Counted from the stretch's first letter, positions 18,589-27,677 are shown. The stretch is 64,000 nt of DNA from Methylobacterium bullatum (GCA_902712845.1 LR743504.1:160001-224000); one strand, 5' to 3'. The notes: generated by a model from the letters alone, not told the origin. Numbers and translations: made by a program.

Positions 18589-19700
18589 GCGACGCGCGCC
18601 CTGGGCCTGTCGATCAAGCGGGCGAGCAGGGCATCGAGCCCCGCGATGGCCTCGTCGAGGGGCACGTGCGCCGGCTCGGGTCCGATCTCGCCGACCCGTT
18701 CACCCACGCGCTCGGCGAAGGCGATGGCGTTGACGCATGTCCCAGAATCGATGGCGGCGATGTCCTCCGAAGAGACGCCCAGCGCCCGCAGCCCGGCCTC
18801 CGGGCCGCCCTTTGCGTTCCAGGCGAGGCGGAAGGCGCGCTGGCGCTCGATCACCGCGAGCCAATGGCTCGCCGGCGGCAGGAGGTAGTCCTCCTCGCCG
18901 GCCACGACGCGGGCGCGCCGGGCCATCTCGGTGGCCATCCCTCCGGTGACGCGGCCGGTGCCGCGATCGGACACCGAGATCGAGACGTGGGGGCAATGGC
19001 GCACGCGCCCGCCCGCGAGGCGCACCTTGGCGACCAGCGCGTTGTCCTCGCCGCAGGGAATGGCGGGCAGACCCCCGACCTCGCGGTAGAGCGCGGCGCG
19101 AAGCGCCAGGCTCGCCGCCACATGGTCGCCGTGGCGGGGCGCCGGATCGTGGGCGGGGGGATCGATGGCCTCTTCCAGCGCCCGCACCGCGACCCAGTAG
19201 CGCTCGATCCGGCGATGCAGCGCGTGGATCTCCGGGTCCCGGTTCTCGCTCTCCTCCGTCTCGATGACGAGGCGCCCGCCCACGAGTTCGGCGTGTTCCA
19301 GGGCCGCCAGATTGGCGCGAGCCCAGCCGGGGGCAGCGACGGCGTCGGCATCGGTGCTGAGAAGGACGGAATCCTCCACGCCGTCGGCGTCCAGCCAGTC
19401 GGCCCCGGCATCGAGCGCCATCCGGCGCGCGGTGCCCACATGGGCCATCTCCCGCGGCACCGAGGCCTCGATCACTCGGAGATCGAGGCGGCGCGTCTGC
19501 CCGTTGCGCTCCATCTCGCGGATCAGCGACACCGTTTCGTCGGTGCAGTTATTGGCCAGGATCACCACGCGCAGCAGCGCGCCGTCTCCCGAGCCAATTT
19601 GCCGGTCGAGGGAACGCACGAGGCGCGGAAGCACCTCGGCTTCGTTGCGGGCGGGGACGCAGACGACGGCACGGCCGAGGGAAAGCGGGCTGCTACGCAT
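18585..19700 (-). CDS. Family 2 glycosyltransferase
   Basis: This 371-aa GT2-type enzyme has a VCVPARNEAEVLPRLV N-terminal strand, then ILANNCTDET, and an STDADAVAAPGW motif holding the metal-binding DAD. I place the start at 19700 (MRSSPLSLG), which overlaps the end of the GT4 gene by 8 bases; the in-frame extension upstream lies within that gene. The C-terminal 120 residues are helical and charged. It is probably the second step in the three-glycosyltransferase operon. Donor and acceptor cannot be told from sequence. Confidence 0.85.
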   Translation of the reverse strand: MRSSPLSLGRAVVCVPARNEAEVLPRLVRSLDRQIGSGDGALLRVVILANNCTDETVSLIREMERNGQTRRLDLRVIEASVPREMAHVGTARRMALDAGADWLDADGVEDSVLLSTDADAVAAPGWARANLAALEHAELVGGRLVIETEESENRDPEIHALHRRIERYWVAVRALEEAIDPPAHDPAPRHGDHVAASLALRAALYREVGGLPAIPCGEDNALVAKVRLAGGRVRHCPHVSISVSDRGTGRVTGGMATEMARRARVVAGEEDYLLPPASHWLAVIERQRAFRLAWNAKGGPEAGLRALGVSSEDIAAIDSGTCVNAIAFAERVGERVGEIGPEPAHVPLDEAIAGLDALLARLIDRPRARVA

Positions 19701-20802
19701 TGTCGAGCAAGGGTGCGCGAGCGCCGGCCGGGACCGGACGGACGGAGACGGGGGTCGACCAGCGGCGGATTTCGGCATGGTACATCGCCTCGTAGCGGTC
19801 GGTCATCGTGTCGGCGTCGAAGAGGTGCTCGGCCCGGCGGCGGCAAGCGTGCCGGTCGAGGCGGATGGCACGGGACAGCGCCCGTCCGAGATCCACCGGA
19901 TCGTCGGCCTGGGCCAGAACGCCCGACGTCTCGTCGAGAATGTCGGGGATGGCGCCGCGCGCGAAGGCCGCCACCGGCGTGCCGCAGGCCAGGAACTCGG
20001 CGAGCACGAGGCCGAACGGTTCCTCCCAGCGCGGCGTGCACAGGGCCACATGCGCCTCGCCGACGCGGCGAGCGAGTTCGGCATGGCCGAGATGGCCGAG
20101 ATAGGTGATGTCCGGGCCGAGGCGGGGCGCGATCTCGGCGTCCCAATAGGCGCGGTTGCTCTGCGGGCCGGCGAATTTCAGGGGAATGCCGGCGACGCGG
20201 GCGGCGTCGATGGCCAGATGCGGCCCCTTCTCGGGGACGAGGCGTCCCATCCAGATCGCATGGGGCTCGCCCTTGGGGACGGGCGAATAGGCGAAGGCGT
20301 CGAGATCGATGCCGTTGCCGATCACCAGCGGCTCGTCGAGGAAGGGCAGCCACTCGCGCGCCAGGGATTCCGAGACCGCGGCGAAGGTCATGTCGTCCGC
20401 CCGCGCCTTCACGCCGCGCACGAAGGGCTCGAAGGGCGGCGTGTGCAACGCCGTCACCATCGGCGCGCCGAGGTCGCGGGCGCGCAGCAACGGCAAGTAA
20501 TGCAGGCTGTTGTTGTGAATGATGTCGAAGTCGCCGCGCGCCACATCCGCCACCATCGTCTCGTAGGCGGCGAGTTCGGTGCGGTCGATCCGCAGGCCGG
20601 ACTCGTCGTCGACGGCGCTGCCCGTGGGCGCACAGACGGCCTTGAGGCAACCACGCGCGTCCGACCCTTCGGACGCGTAGAGCGTCACGCTGTGGCCGCG
20701 GGCACGCAGGGTGCTCGCGAGCAGATGCGTATGCATCTCGAGCCCTCCGGAGAAGGGCTGGGCGATGGGGTATTTCAGGTGAGCGAGGAGGGCGATCTTC
20801 AC
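19693..20802 (-). CDS. Family 4 glycosyltransferase
   Basis: This 369-aa GT-B enzyme of the GT4 (glycogen synthase-like/mannosyltransferase) family has an N-terminal KIALLAHLKYP strand and the GGLEMHTHLLA glycine loop. Its C-terminal donor-binding domain has AIWMGRLVPEKGPHLAI and the EX7E-type motif in EEPFGLVLAE. I chose the GTG at 20802 because the family N-terminus begins there; an earlier GTG at 20862 adds 20 atypical residues. It is the first gene of the operon that continues through GT2 and GT28-like genes. The product is probably an extracellular or lipid-linked glycan. Confidence 0.87.
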   Translation of the reverse strand: MKIALLAHLKYPIAQPFSGGLEMHTHLLASTLRARGHSVTLYASEGSDARGCLKAVCAPTGSAVDDESGLRIDRTELAAYETMVADVARGDFDIIHNNSLHYLPLLRARDLGAPMVTALHTPPFEPFVRGVKARADDMTFAAVSESLAREWLPFLDEPLVIGNGIDLDAFAYSPVPKGEPHAIWMGRLVPEKGPHLAIDAARVAGIPLKFAGPQSNRAYWDAEIAPRLGPDITYLGHLGHAELARRVGEAHVALCTPRWEEPFGLVLAEFLACGTPVAAFARGAIPDILDETSGVLAQADDPVDLGRALSRAIRLDRHACRRRAEHLFDADTMTDRYEAMYHAEIRRWSTPVSVRPVPAGARAPLLDNA

Positions 20803-21012
20803 GGGGCTGCAGACATCACTTCTCGAGTGTCCTACGCCGCGAGTGACGCGGCCGACGGACACTGGAGTGCCACCACGGTCTCGTTCGACGCGACAGTGAG
20901 GCCGACGTAGACCTCTACTGTTTCTATTTAGGGCACCACAGGTGAACGCCGACCGAACGACCTCATCGATATCGCGATTGTCCGAACCCGTACCGTTCCG
21001 GCAGGCGCGCTT

Positions 21013-21399
21013 TTAGCGCGCGAGCCGCCGGTGCTCCTGCGTCAGGCCATCATAGCCCCAGGCATCGGCCGCGATCTCCTGGACCACCACGTAGGTGGCG
21101 AGCGGCAACGCCTCCCCGAGCACCCGATGCAGCAGGGCGTTGGCCTCGGCGATGAAGCGGGCCTTCTCCTCGGCGTCGTTGGTGCCGGCCGTGATGGCCG
21201 CCTGGACATGCGCCGCGACGGCTACCGGCCGCCCTCCCACCTGCCAGCCAGAAGCGGGCACCTCCTCGACGAGGACGGCCGTGAGTTCCGGGTTCTTGCC
21301 CAGAATGTCGGCCATCAGCGCCGTCACTCCGCTCTGCAGGCGGCCGACCCGATCCGCCCCGATGCCCGACCCTGCGATTGTCACATTCACGAACGGCAT
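21013..21399 (-). CDS. 4-oxalocrotonate tautomerase-family protein
   Basis: This 128-aa protein starts MPFVNV, so after removal of Met the N-terminus is the catalytic Pro of the tautomerase superfamily. It is about twice the length of the 60-residue 4-oxalocrotonate tautomerases, which fits a two-unit MIF or cis-CaaD-like member. A strong AGGAG ribosome-binding site precedes the start. It is divergent from a lysR gene over 114 bp, the usual layout for a regulator and its target. The substrate is unknown. Confidence 0.85.
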   Translation of the reverse strand: MPFVNVTIAGSGIGADRVGRLQSGVTALMADILGKNPELTAVLVEEVPASGWQVGGRPVAVAAHVQAAITAGTNDAEEKARFIAEANALLHRVLGEALPLATYVVVQEIAADAWGYDGLTQEHRRLAR

Positions 21400-21513
21400 G
21401 ACGCTCTTCTCCTGGTCCCATCGCGAACGATCCGCGATTGACGAGGGCAGCATGCCGCGACAGGATGGTTTGGAAAATCTCGTAATTTCGAACCGATCGT
21501 TTGGCAAAACTCA

Positions 21514-22425
21514 ATGTCACTGCCGGTCAACCTGGACATGGACGTGTTGCGGACCTTCGTGACTGGGATCGAGCTCGGCAGCTTCGCCAGGGCGGCGTCA
21601 CGGCTCGGCCGCTCGCCGTCGGCGATCAGCCTGCAATTGCGCAAGCTCGAGGATCAGGTCGGTCAGGTCCTCGTGCAGAAGCAGGGACGCGGTCTCGTTC
21701 TCACGGAAGCGGGAGAGACGATGATCGGCTATGCCCGCAGGCTGCTCGAACTGAACGATGCCGCGCTCAGTGCGCTCGGTTCGCCGGCTTTGTCCGGCCG
21801 GGTCCGGATCGGCCTGCCGCAGGATTTCGCCGAGACCTGGCTTCCGGAGACCCTCGGGCGCTTCGCGCGCCTGCATCCCGGCGTGAGGATCGACGCGCAT
21901 GTGGACCGGAACGCGACCCTGCGCTCGCGCCTGGATGAGGGCCAGCTCGACCTCGCGCTCCTCTGGGACGAGGACGGGGGCGAGCGGGAGGGCGCCGTCC
22001 TCGGAACCCTGCCGATGGCCTGGATCGGACCGCGTCGCGGCGTCACGCCGGGCACCGACCGCCCTCTTCCCCTGGTCCTGTTCGGATCGCCCTGCATTTT
22101 CAGGCACGCCACCCTGAACGCCCTCGACGCGGCGGCGATCTCCTGGCGGATCTCGTTCAGCAGTCCGGGTCTCGCGGGCCTGTGGGCCGCCGTCTCGGCC
22201 GGTCTTGGCCTGACCGTCCGCACACCCCACGGCCTGCCCGCCTCACTCACGGCGCTCGACCCGGAGGAATCCGGCCTGCCCCGGCTGCCGTCTCTCTCCC
22301 TTCACCTGCTGAAGGCTCGGGCGCGGTCCGACCCGGCCGTGGAGCGTCTCGCCTCGCTCCTCACGGATGTTCTGACCGTCGCCATCGATGAAATGGATCA
22401 CGCGAAGATCGTCTCCCCGCATTGA
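21514..22425 (+). CDS. LysR-family transcriptional regulator
   Basis: This 303-aa LysR regulator has its HTH at residues 8-65 (GSFARAASRLGRSPSAISLQ) and a substrate-binding domain from about 90 to 290. Its promoter region is shared with the divergent tautomerase gene, and the AT-rich stretch around 21470-21500 is the likely binding zone. By analogy with other LysR/target pairs it should control that tautomerase gene. The inducer cannot be inferred. Confidence 0.88.
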   Translation: MSLPVNLDMDVLRTFVTGIELGSFARAASRLGRSPSAISLQLRKLEDQVGQVLVQKQGRGLVLTEAGETMIGYARRLLELNDAALSALGSPALSGRVRIGLPQDFAETWLPETLGRFARLHPGVRIDAHVDRNATLRSRLDEGQLDLALLWDEDGGEREGAVLGTLPMAWIGPRRGVTPGTDRPLPLVLFGSPCIFRHATLNALDAAAISWRISFSSPGLAGLWAAVSAGLGLTVRTPHGLPASLTALDPEESGLPRLPSLSLHLLKARARSDPAVERLASLLTDVLTVAIDEMDHAKIVSPH

Positions 22426-22580
22426 CAATCCCGGCAATAGATCTTCGCTGCCGACGTTCTTGTGCGACGCAAAACGAAAAGCGCAAACAACGGCGCAGCG
22501 CACCACCTGGCCGGTAAGCTTGTCCTTTCCAGCCTTTAGAAATTTGTCTTTCCATGACCGGGACGATTCAGAAAATCCGG

Positions 22581-22606
22581 GGAACGAATGAAGCCCTGCT
22601 CCCGTT
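22581..22606 (+). promoter_or_regulatory. Candidate EcfG (general stress response) promoter
   Basis: GGAAC at 22581-22585 and CGTT at 22603-22606 are separated by 17 bases. This matches the sigma-EcfG consensus of alphaproteobacteria. It lies 31 bases upstream of the start of the small exported protein gene, leaving room for a transcription start and the GGAGG ribosome-binding site. Confidence 0.7.
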
Positions 22607-22637
22607 GTGAGGGCAGAACTACTTCCTGGAGGAATAG

Positions 22638-22937
22638 ATGCGACAGATTTCCAAGCTCGTCGGCGCCGGCGCCATCGTGATGCTCAGCTCGGCGATGGCC
22701 ATCGCCGCTCCCTGTGCAACCGGCTCCACGGCGGATGGGAAAGCGGCCATGAACGACAAGAGCTCGAAGGTCGATCCTGCCGCAACCGGCAACGTGAGCC
22801 CTGGCGCGAAGGCCGAGTCGCCCGGCACCGTCGGCGCCATGAACAATGTCGGCGCCAACACGGCGACGTCGGCGTCCGACGTCGCCAAGCAGCAGGACGG
22901 CAAGCCCACCGCCGCGGACGCCGCCAAGGGCTGCTGA
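22638..22937 (+). CDS. Small exported protein, probable stress-induced
   Basis: This 99-aa protein has an N-terminal Sec signal peptide with a cleavage site near AIA-AP (residue 23). The mature part is short, rich in Gly, Ala, Asn and Thr, and probably disordered, with one Cys near its N-terminus and one at the C-terminal end. No known domain is seen. A GGAGG ribosome-binding site precedes the ATG, and a good EcfG-type promoter lies upstream. That suggests expression under general stress. The function is unknown. Confidence 0.8.
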   Translation: MRQISKLVGAGAIVMLSSAMAIAAPCATGSTADGKAAMNDKSSKVDPAATGNVSPGAKAESPGTVGAMNNVGANTATSASDVAKQQDGKPTAADAAKGC

Positions 22938-23084
22938 TCTCCGTTCTCCGACCGGCAAGGACGCCCGCCCGGTTCCACCGCGGCGGGCGTTCCGCGTTTC
23001 GGGGGATGGAAGCGAGAGATGGCGGATTGTGGAACGCCTCGATCCGGCCACGCCTCGATACACCACGCAGAAGAGCCTGAATTG

Positions 23085-23100
23085 TGTATGTAAACATACA
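23085..23100. promoter_or_regulatory. Perfect 16-bp palindrome, candidate operator
   Basis: TGTATGT-AA-ACATACA is a perfect inverted repeat with 7-bp arms in an AT-rich patch 103 bp upstream of the LOV kinase start. It has the form of a dimeric repressor or activator site. No regulator gene in the immediate vicinity identifies the binding protein. Confidence 0.5.
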
Positions 23101-23202
23101 TTGAGCGAGGCAAAACAACCATTCGGGAAAACATCCCTGTCGGGCGGCCCTATAAGTTGAGATGAAGCCTTGCTTGGGCTTAACTCGGGCGTACAACGAA
23201 TC

Positions 23203-24756
23203 ATGTCCGAATCGCTTCCAGGCGAGCGGGTCAGATTGTATGTCGAGGCGACGCGTGGGACATTCGATCATCCTGGGCCACGCGCGGTGATCCGAGTTTC
23301 CGAACAGGATCGGATCGCCTCGGAAATCGCCCGCACGGTCGATGGGCCCGATCCCTTCGCCGCGGCCCTGCGCGCGACGCGCATGCCGATGGTCATCGCC
23401 GATCCCAACCAGCCCGACATGCCGGTCGTGTTCGTGAACGCGGCGTTCGAGCGGGCCACAGGTTTCTCGCGCGAGGAGGTCCTCGGCCGCAACTGCCGCT
23501 TCCTCCAAGGCCCCCAGACGGATCCGGCGGATGTCGCCCGCATTCGCGAATCCATCGCCAAAGGCGTCCCCATCGAGATCGACCTTCTCAATCATCGCAA
23601 GAACGGCGACGTGTTCTGGAACCGGCTTCTCATCGCGCCGGTCTTCGATTCCAACCGCGAGGTCGCCTACTTCTTCGCCTCACAGCTCGACGTGACGCTG
23701 GAAAAGGACCGCCTGGTCCGACTGCAGAACGACCGCGACGCCCTGGAGACCGAGGTCGAGCGCCGGAGACTGGAGCTTCGCCGCAGCGAGACGAACCTGC
23801 GTTTCGCGCTCACCGCCGGCCGGCTCGGTTCCTGGACCCTCGATCTCGTCGACATGACGCTGGAGACGTCGGACCATTTCCGGATGAATTTCGGGCGGGA
23901 TCCCGACGAGCCGCTCAGCTATGGCGAGTTGCTCGCCATGATCCATCCCGGCGACCGCGAGCGGGTGGAGACGCAGGTGCGCCGCTGCATCGAGCGGAAC
24001 GTCGATTACGATATCGAGTATCGGGTGATCGCGCCGTCCGGCGACCTGCGCTGGGTCCATATCCGCGGCCAGACCTTCTACCGCGCCGATGGAACGCCCC
24101 TCAGCATGGCCGGCATCTCCCTCGACATCACCGAGCGCAAGCATGCCGAGGAGTATCGCACCCTGCTGGCGGGCGAGTTGACCCATCGGGTCAAGAACAC
24201 CCTCACCCTCGTCCAGTCGATCATCCGGCAGACCCTGCGAACCGCGCCCTCCCTCGAAGAGGCGGGCCGATCCCTCGAAGCGCGGGTGGTGTCCCTGGCC
24301 GCGGCGAACGACGTCCTGACCGAGGAGGCCTGGGACGGCGCCTCCATCGCCGATATCGCGGACCGCGCGCTCACCCCGTTCCAGAGCAAGGGGCGGGAGC
24401 GCGTCGACCTCGAAGGCGGCGAGATCAGGCTGCCGCCACGCGGCGCCCTGGCCTTGGCGATGGCGCTGCACGAACTCGCCACCAACGCGGTGAAATACGG
24501 CGCGCTGTCGAACGATACCGGGCGGGTCCGACTGTGCTGGAGCCTCCTCGACGGCACCGCGCCGCACGATTTCCGCGTCACGTGGCAGGAATCGGGCGGG
24601 CCGCCGGTGGCGGTGCCGACGCGGACGGGGTTCGGCTCGCGGCTGATCGAGCGCGCCTTCGCCCAGGAAATCGACGGCACCGCGACCATCTCGTACCAGC
24701 CGGAGGGGATCCTGTTCGTCGCCGAGGGGATTCTGCCGGGGCGGCTGCAGGACTGA
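23203..24756 (+). CDS. LOV-PAS HWE-family histidine kinase (blue-light sensor)
   Basis: This 517-aa soluble sensor kinase has a LOV domain (about residues 50-165) with the flavin-binding motif GRNCRFLQ. Cys98 is the residue that forms the photo-adduct in LOV proteins. A coiled linker and a second PAS domain with PAC (200-312) lead to an HWE-type kinase. His328 in ELTHRVKN is the phosphorylation site, HELATNAVKYGA is the N-box, and WQE is the HWE signature. Such kinases often feed the PhyR/EcfG stress pathway in alphaproteobacteria. I chose the ATG at 23203; no cognate receiver gene is adjacent. Confidence 0.92.
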   Translation: MSESLPGERVRLYVEATRGTFDHPGPRAVIRVSEQDRIASEIARTVDGPDPFAAALRATRMPMVIADPNQPDMPVVFVNAAFERATGFSREEVLGRNCRFLQGPQTDPADVARIRESIAKGVPIEIDLLNHRKNGDVFWNRLLIAPVFDSNREVAYFFASQLDVTLEKDRLVRLQNDRDALETEVERRRLELRRSETNLRFALTAGRLGSWTLDLVDMTLETSDHFRMNFGRDPDEPLSYGELLAMIHPGDRERVETQVRRCIERNVDYDIEYRVIAPSGDLRWVHIRGQTFYRADGTPLSMAGISLDITERKHAEEYRTLLAGELTHRVKNTLTLVQSIIRQTLRTAPSLEEAGRSLEARVVSLAAANDVLTEEAWDGASIADIADRALTPFQSKGRERVDLEGGEIRLPPRGALALAMALHELATNAVKYGALSNDTGRVRLCWSLLDGTAPHDFRVTWQESGGPPVAVPTRTGFGSRLIERAFAQEIDGTATISYQPEGILFVAEGILPGRLQD

Positions 24757-24939
24757 GCGGGTTCGCGTCGGCGAGCCAACGCTTCACCCTGCAGAGCTCA
24801 CTGACGTGTCGCAGGTTTATCGCAGAACCGGCGGCCGCTTCTATGAGACCTGCTCAGGGCGAGCGTCCGGGCGCGGCTTGACCCGCTCGGGCCGAAGCTC
24901 GAAGACGGACGGGACGCAAGCGCGCGGACGGAGACGGGC

Positions 24940-25545
24940 ATGGCGACACGCGGTTTTTCGGGACGACGGCCGCCGGAAGCGACGGCCGAGCGGCTTCCTC
25001 CGGGCCAGTATCTCGAACAAGACTTCCCGGTCCTGCAGATCGGTCCGAATCCACGCATCGACATGGACAGCTGGAGCTTCACCCTGCGCGAAGGCTCGCG
25101 GCCCCTGAAGAGCTGGAACTGGGAGGAATTTTCCGCCCTCCCCCGCACCTCCTGGCGCGGCGACATCCATTGCGTGACGAAATGGTCGAAGTTCGACACG
25201 GGCTGGGAAGGCGTCAGCATCGACGACATCCTCGCCGCCGCCGGGATCTCGGCCCCCACCGAGTTCCTGCTCGCGGAAGGCTACGACGACTACACCACCA
25301 ACGTGCCCGTCGCCGACCTCACCGGCCCGAAGGCCATGGTGGCGACCCATTACGAGGGTAAGCAGATCGAGCCCGATCACGGCGGCCCGGCCCGGCTCCT
25401 CGTGCCGCACCTGTATTTCTGGAAGAGCGCCAAATGGGTGAAGGGCCTGCGCTTCACGAAGAAGGACGAGGGCGGTTTCTGGGAATTGCGCGGCTACCAC
25501 ATGTACGGCGATCCCTGGCGCGAGCAGCGCTTCACCGGTGATTGA
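24940..25545 (+). CDS. Sulfite-oxidase-like molybdopterin oxidoreductase
   Basis: This 201-aa protein has the sulfite oxidase molybdenum-cofactor fold. Cys78 in GDIHCVTKWSKFD is the expected molybdenum ligand. It has no signal peptide and no haem or dimerisation domain, so it is a compact cytoplasmic member related to YedY-type proteins. The stop overlaps the start of a flavin-reductase gene, suggesting that the two act as an electron-transfer pair. The substrate is not known; sulfite or methionine-sulfoxide-like compounds are possible. Confidence 0.88.
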   Translation: MATRGFSGRRPPEATAERLPPGQYLEQDFPVLQIGPNPRIDMDSWSFTLREGSRPLKSWNWEEFSALPRTSWRGDIHCVTKWSKFDTGWEGVSIDDILAAAGISAPTEFLLAEGYDDYTTNVPVADLTGPKAMVATHYEGKQIEPDHGGPARLLVPHLYFWKSAKWVKGLRFTKKDEGGFWELRGYHMYGDPWREQRFTGD

Positions 25546-26260
25546 TCCCACCGCGCGGCCCCTCCCCTGGCGACAAGCCACCCTCCTGGCCATCGAACCG
25601 GTCACGCGGCGGGTGAAGAGCTATCGTTTCCGGATCGATTTCGACCGGCCGATCCTGGCCGGGCAGCATGTCGACGTGCGCCTGACCGCGCCGGACGGCT
25701 ATCAGGCCCAGCGCAGCTATTCCATCGCCTCGGCGCCGGGCGCGGACGGCACGATCGAACTGATGATCGAGGGCCTGCCCAACGGCGAGGTCTCAGGCTT
25801 CTTCGATTCCGTGGCCGAGATCGGCGACACGATCGAGCTGCGCGGCCCCATCGGCGGCTCGTTCGTCTGGCGCCCGGAGGATGGCGGCCCCCTCCTCCTG
25901 GTGGGTGGCGGCTCCGGTGTGGTGCCGCTCCTCGCGATGCTGCGCCACCGCGCCGTGGCCGCACCCGAGGTGCCCGCCCTGCTGCTGTATTCCGTGCGCG
26001 ATGCGGCCGAGACGATCGCCGCGGAGGAACTGGCCGTTCGCGCACGCGACGAGCCGCATTTCCACCTGATGCTGAACCTGACGCGGGCCGGTGGCCGCCG
26101 GGTCGACGGGGCGATGATCGGCGACGCGTTAAACCGGCTCGGTGCTCCGCGCCACGTCTACATCTGCGGCGGCAATGCCTTCGTCGGAAATGCCGCCGAT
26201 CTGCTCCTCGATGCCGGGATTGAGGCAGGCCGCATCCGGACCGAGCGGTTCGGCGGCTGA
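25538..26260 (+). CDS. Ferredoxin-reductase-type FAD/NAD(P)-binding protein
   Basis: This 240-aa flavoprotein has a FAD-binding domain with the RSYSIAS motif (near residue 60) and an NAD(P) domain with LLVGGGSGVVPLLAML. It ends in CGGNAFVGNAADLL, the typical C-terminal segment of ferredoxin/flavodoxin reductases. No 2Fe-2S domain is fused. The GTG start at 25538 overlaps the preceding gene by 8 bases. It most likely exchanges electrons between NAD(P)H and the sulfite-oxidase-like partner. Confidence 0.87.
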   Translation: MIDPTARPLPWRQATLLAIEPVTRRVKSYRFRIDFDRPILAGQHVDVRLTAPDGYQAQRSYSIASAPGADGTIELMIEGLPNGEVSGFFDSVAEIGDTIELRGPIGGSFVWRPEDGGPLLLVGGGSGVVPLLAMLRHRAVAAPEVPALLLYSVRDAAETIAAEELAVRARDEPHFHLMLNLTRAGGRRVDGAMIGDALNRLGAPRHVYICGGNAFVGNAADLLLDAGIEAGRIRTERFGG

Positions 26261-26411
26261 TAGGCGACGAATTGGATTTCGGTCATGGCATGAGGTCTTT
26301 CAGGACCGTGCGCGCCATGGCGTGAGCCCGACGCTGCATCCCAGGAAGATCGCGACGCCCAGCGGGACGTGCCAACGGGCCGACGCCCCGTCCTCAGGCC
26401 TACGATGCGCG

Positions 26412-26535
26412 GGTCCCCTCTCCTGGAAGGAGAGGGACAGGGTGAGGTGTATGACCTCTCCGGATATGGACCACTCCTCACCCCAGTCCTCTCCTTTCAG
26501 GAAAGGGAGCCCGTCGCGCCTCATGTCGAATCCGC
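26412..26535. repeat. Dispersed palindromic repeat, family 2, copy a
   Basis: This is an imperfect inverted repeat in which CCCCTCTCCTGGAAGGAGAG is answered by TCCTTTCAGGAAAGGGAGCC about 70 bp later. A very similar sequence occurs at 52296-52414, including the GGGAGCCCGTCGCGC tail. It occupies most of the 322-bp gap between the reductase and lhgO-like genes; nothing else is recognised in the gap. Confidence 0.75.
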
Positions 26536-26582
26536 TTGGATGAGCGAAGAGCGGTCGAGGAGATGTGTGAAGCCGGTAGTCC

Positions 26583-27677
26583 TCAAGCCTCGGCCCCGAC
26601 CAGCCGGTCCGCCACCTCTTCCGCCAGCGACAGGCTGGAGGTCAGCCCCGGGCTCTCGATGCCGAAGAGATGGACGAGGTTTGGGAGACCATGCTCGGCG
26701 GGTCCGTCGATGAGGAAATCCGCCGCCGTCTCGCCTCGTCCGGTGAGTTTGGGGCGGATGCCGGCATAATCCGGCGTCAGGACATCATCGGGCAGCCCCG
26801 GCCAATAGCGCCGGATGGCATGGGCAAAGACCTCCGCGCGGGCCGGATCGACCACATAATCCGGGGCCTCCACCCATTCCACATCCGGCCCGAACCGCAT
26901 CCGACCGGCGAGGTCGAGGGTGAGATGGATGCCGAGCCCGCCCTCCATCGGCGCGGGATAGATCAGCCGCGAGAAGGCCGGACGGCCCAGACAGCCGAAA
27001 TAGCTGCCCTTGGCGAGGACCTGCCGGGGGATCCGCCCACCCGGATAAGGCTCGACCGCCCGCGCCACTGCCTGCGCGCCGAGACCGGCGGCGTTGACGA
27101 CGGCATCGAAGGCGAGGACTTCCCCGCAGACCTCCACCCGCCAGCCCCCGTCATCGCGCCGGATCGCCCCGACCGGTGCATGGAAAGCGATGGCCCCGCC
27201 CGCATCCTCGATGTCGCCCTGCAGGGCCAGCATCAGGGCGTGGCTATCGACGATGCCGGTCTCGGGCGAATGCAAGGCTGCGATGCAGGCGAGATTCGGC
27301 TCCAGCGCACGGGCCTCCCGGCCCTCCAGCAGAACGAGGCCCTCGACGCCGTTGGCCCGGCCGCGCTCGGCGATCCCCTCCAGGGCGGCTCGCTCGTTCT
27401 CGGCGGTGGCGACGATGAGCTTGCCCGGCCGCGCATGGGGCACGCCGTGGCTCCGGCAGACATCGTAGAGCATCCGCCGGCCCCGCGTGCAGTGGCGGGC
27501 GCGGAGCGAACCGGCGGGGTAGTACATCCCGCCATGGATCACCTCCGAACTGCGCGAGGACACGCCGGTCCCGATCGCGCCCTCGGATTCGGCGACCACG
27601 ACCGAATGCCCGCGCCGTCCGAGGACCCGCGCCACCGCGAGGCCGACGATTCCAGCGCCGATGACGAGCACGTCCAT
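26583..27677 (-). CDS. LhgO-like FAD-dependent 2-hydroxy acid oxidase
   Basis: This 364-aa DAO-family flavoprotein has an N-terminal Rossmann motif, VIGAGIVGLAVA, and the segment SSEVIHGGMYYPAGSLRA, typical of L-2-hydroxyglutarate dehydrogenase (LhgO) and related oxidases. A C-terminal GIESPGLTSSLSLAEEVADRL motif closes the FAD site. It probably oxidises L-2-hydroxyglutarate or a similar hydroxy acid with transfer of electrons to quinone. It is monocistronic and divergent from the helicase gene over 297 bp. The family is clear; the exact substrate is inferred. Confidence 0.85.
   Translation of the reverse strand: MDVLVIGAGIVGLAVARVLGRRGHSVVVAESEGAIGTGVSSRSSEVIHGGMYYPAGSLRARHCTRGRRMLYDVCRSHGVPHARPGKLIVATAENERAALEGIAERGRANGVEGLVLLEGREARALEPNLACIAALHSPETGIVDSHALMLALQGDIEDAGGAIAFHAPVGAIRRDDGGWRVEVCGEVLAFDAVVNAAGLGAQAVARAVEPYPGGRIPRQVLAKGSYFGCLGRPAFSRLIYPAPMEGGLGIHLTLDLAGRMRFGPDVEWVEAPDYVVDPARAEVFAHAIRRYWPGLPDDVLTPDYAGIRPKLTGRGETAADFLIDGPAEHGLPNLVHLFGIESPGLTSSLSLAEEVADRLVGAEA

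Noticed and set aside
19778..20862. Alternative longer starts for the GT2 and GT4 genes
   Set aside because: The added residues lie within the neighbouring gene or are not family-like. The chosen starts give normal N-terminal strands and short overlaps.
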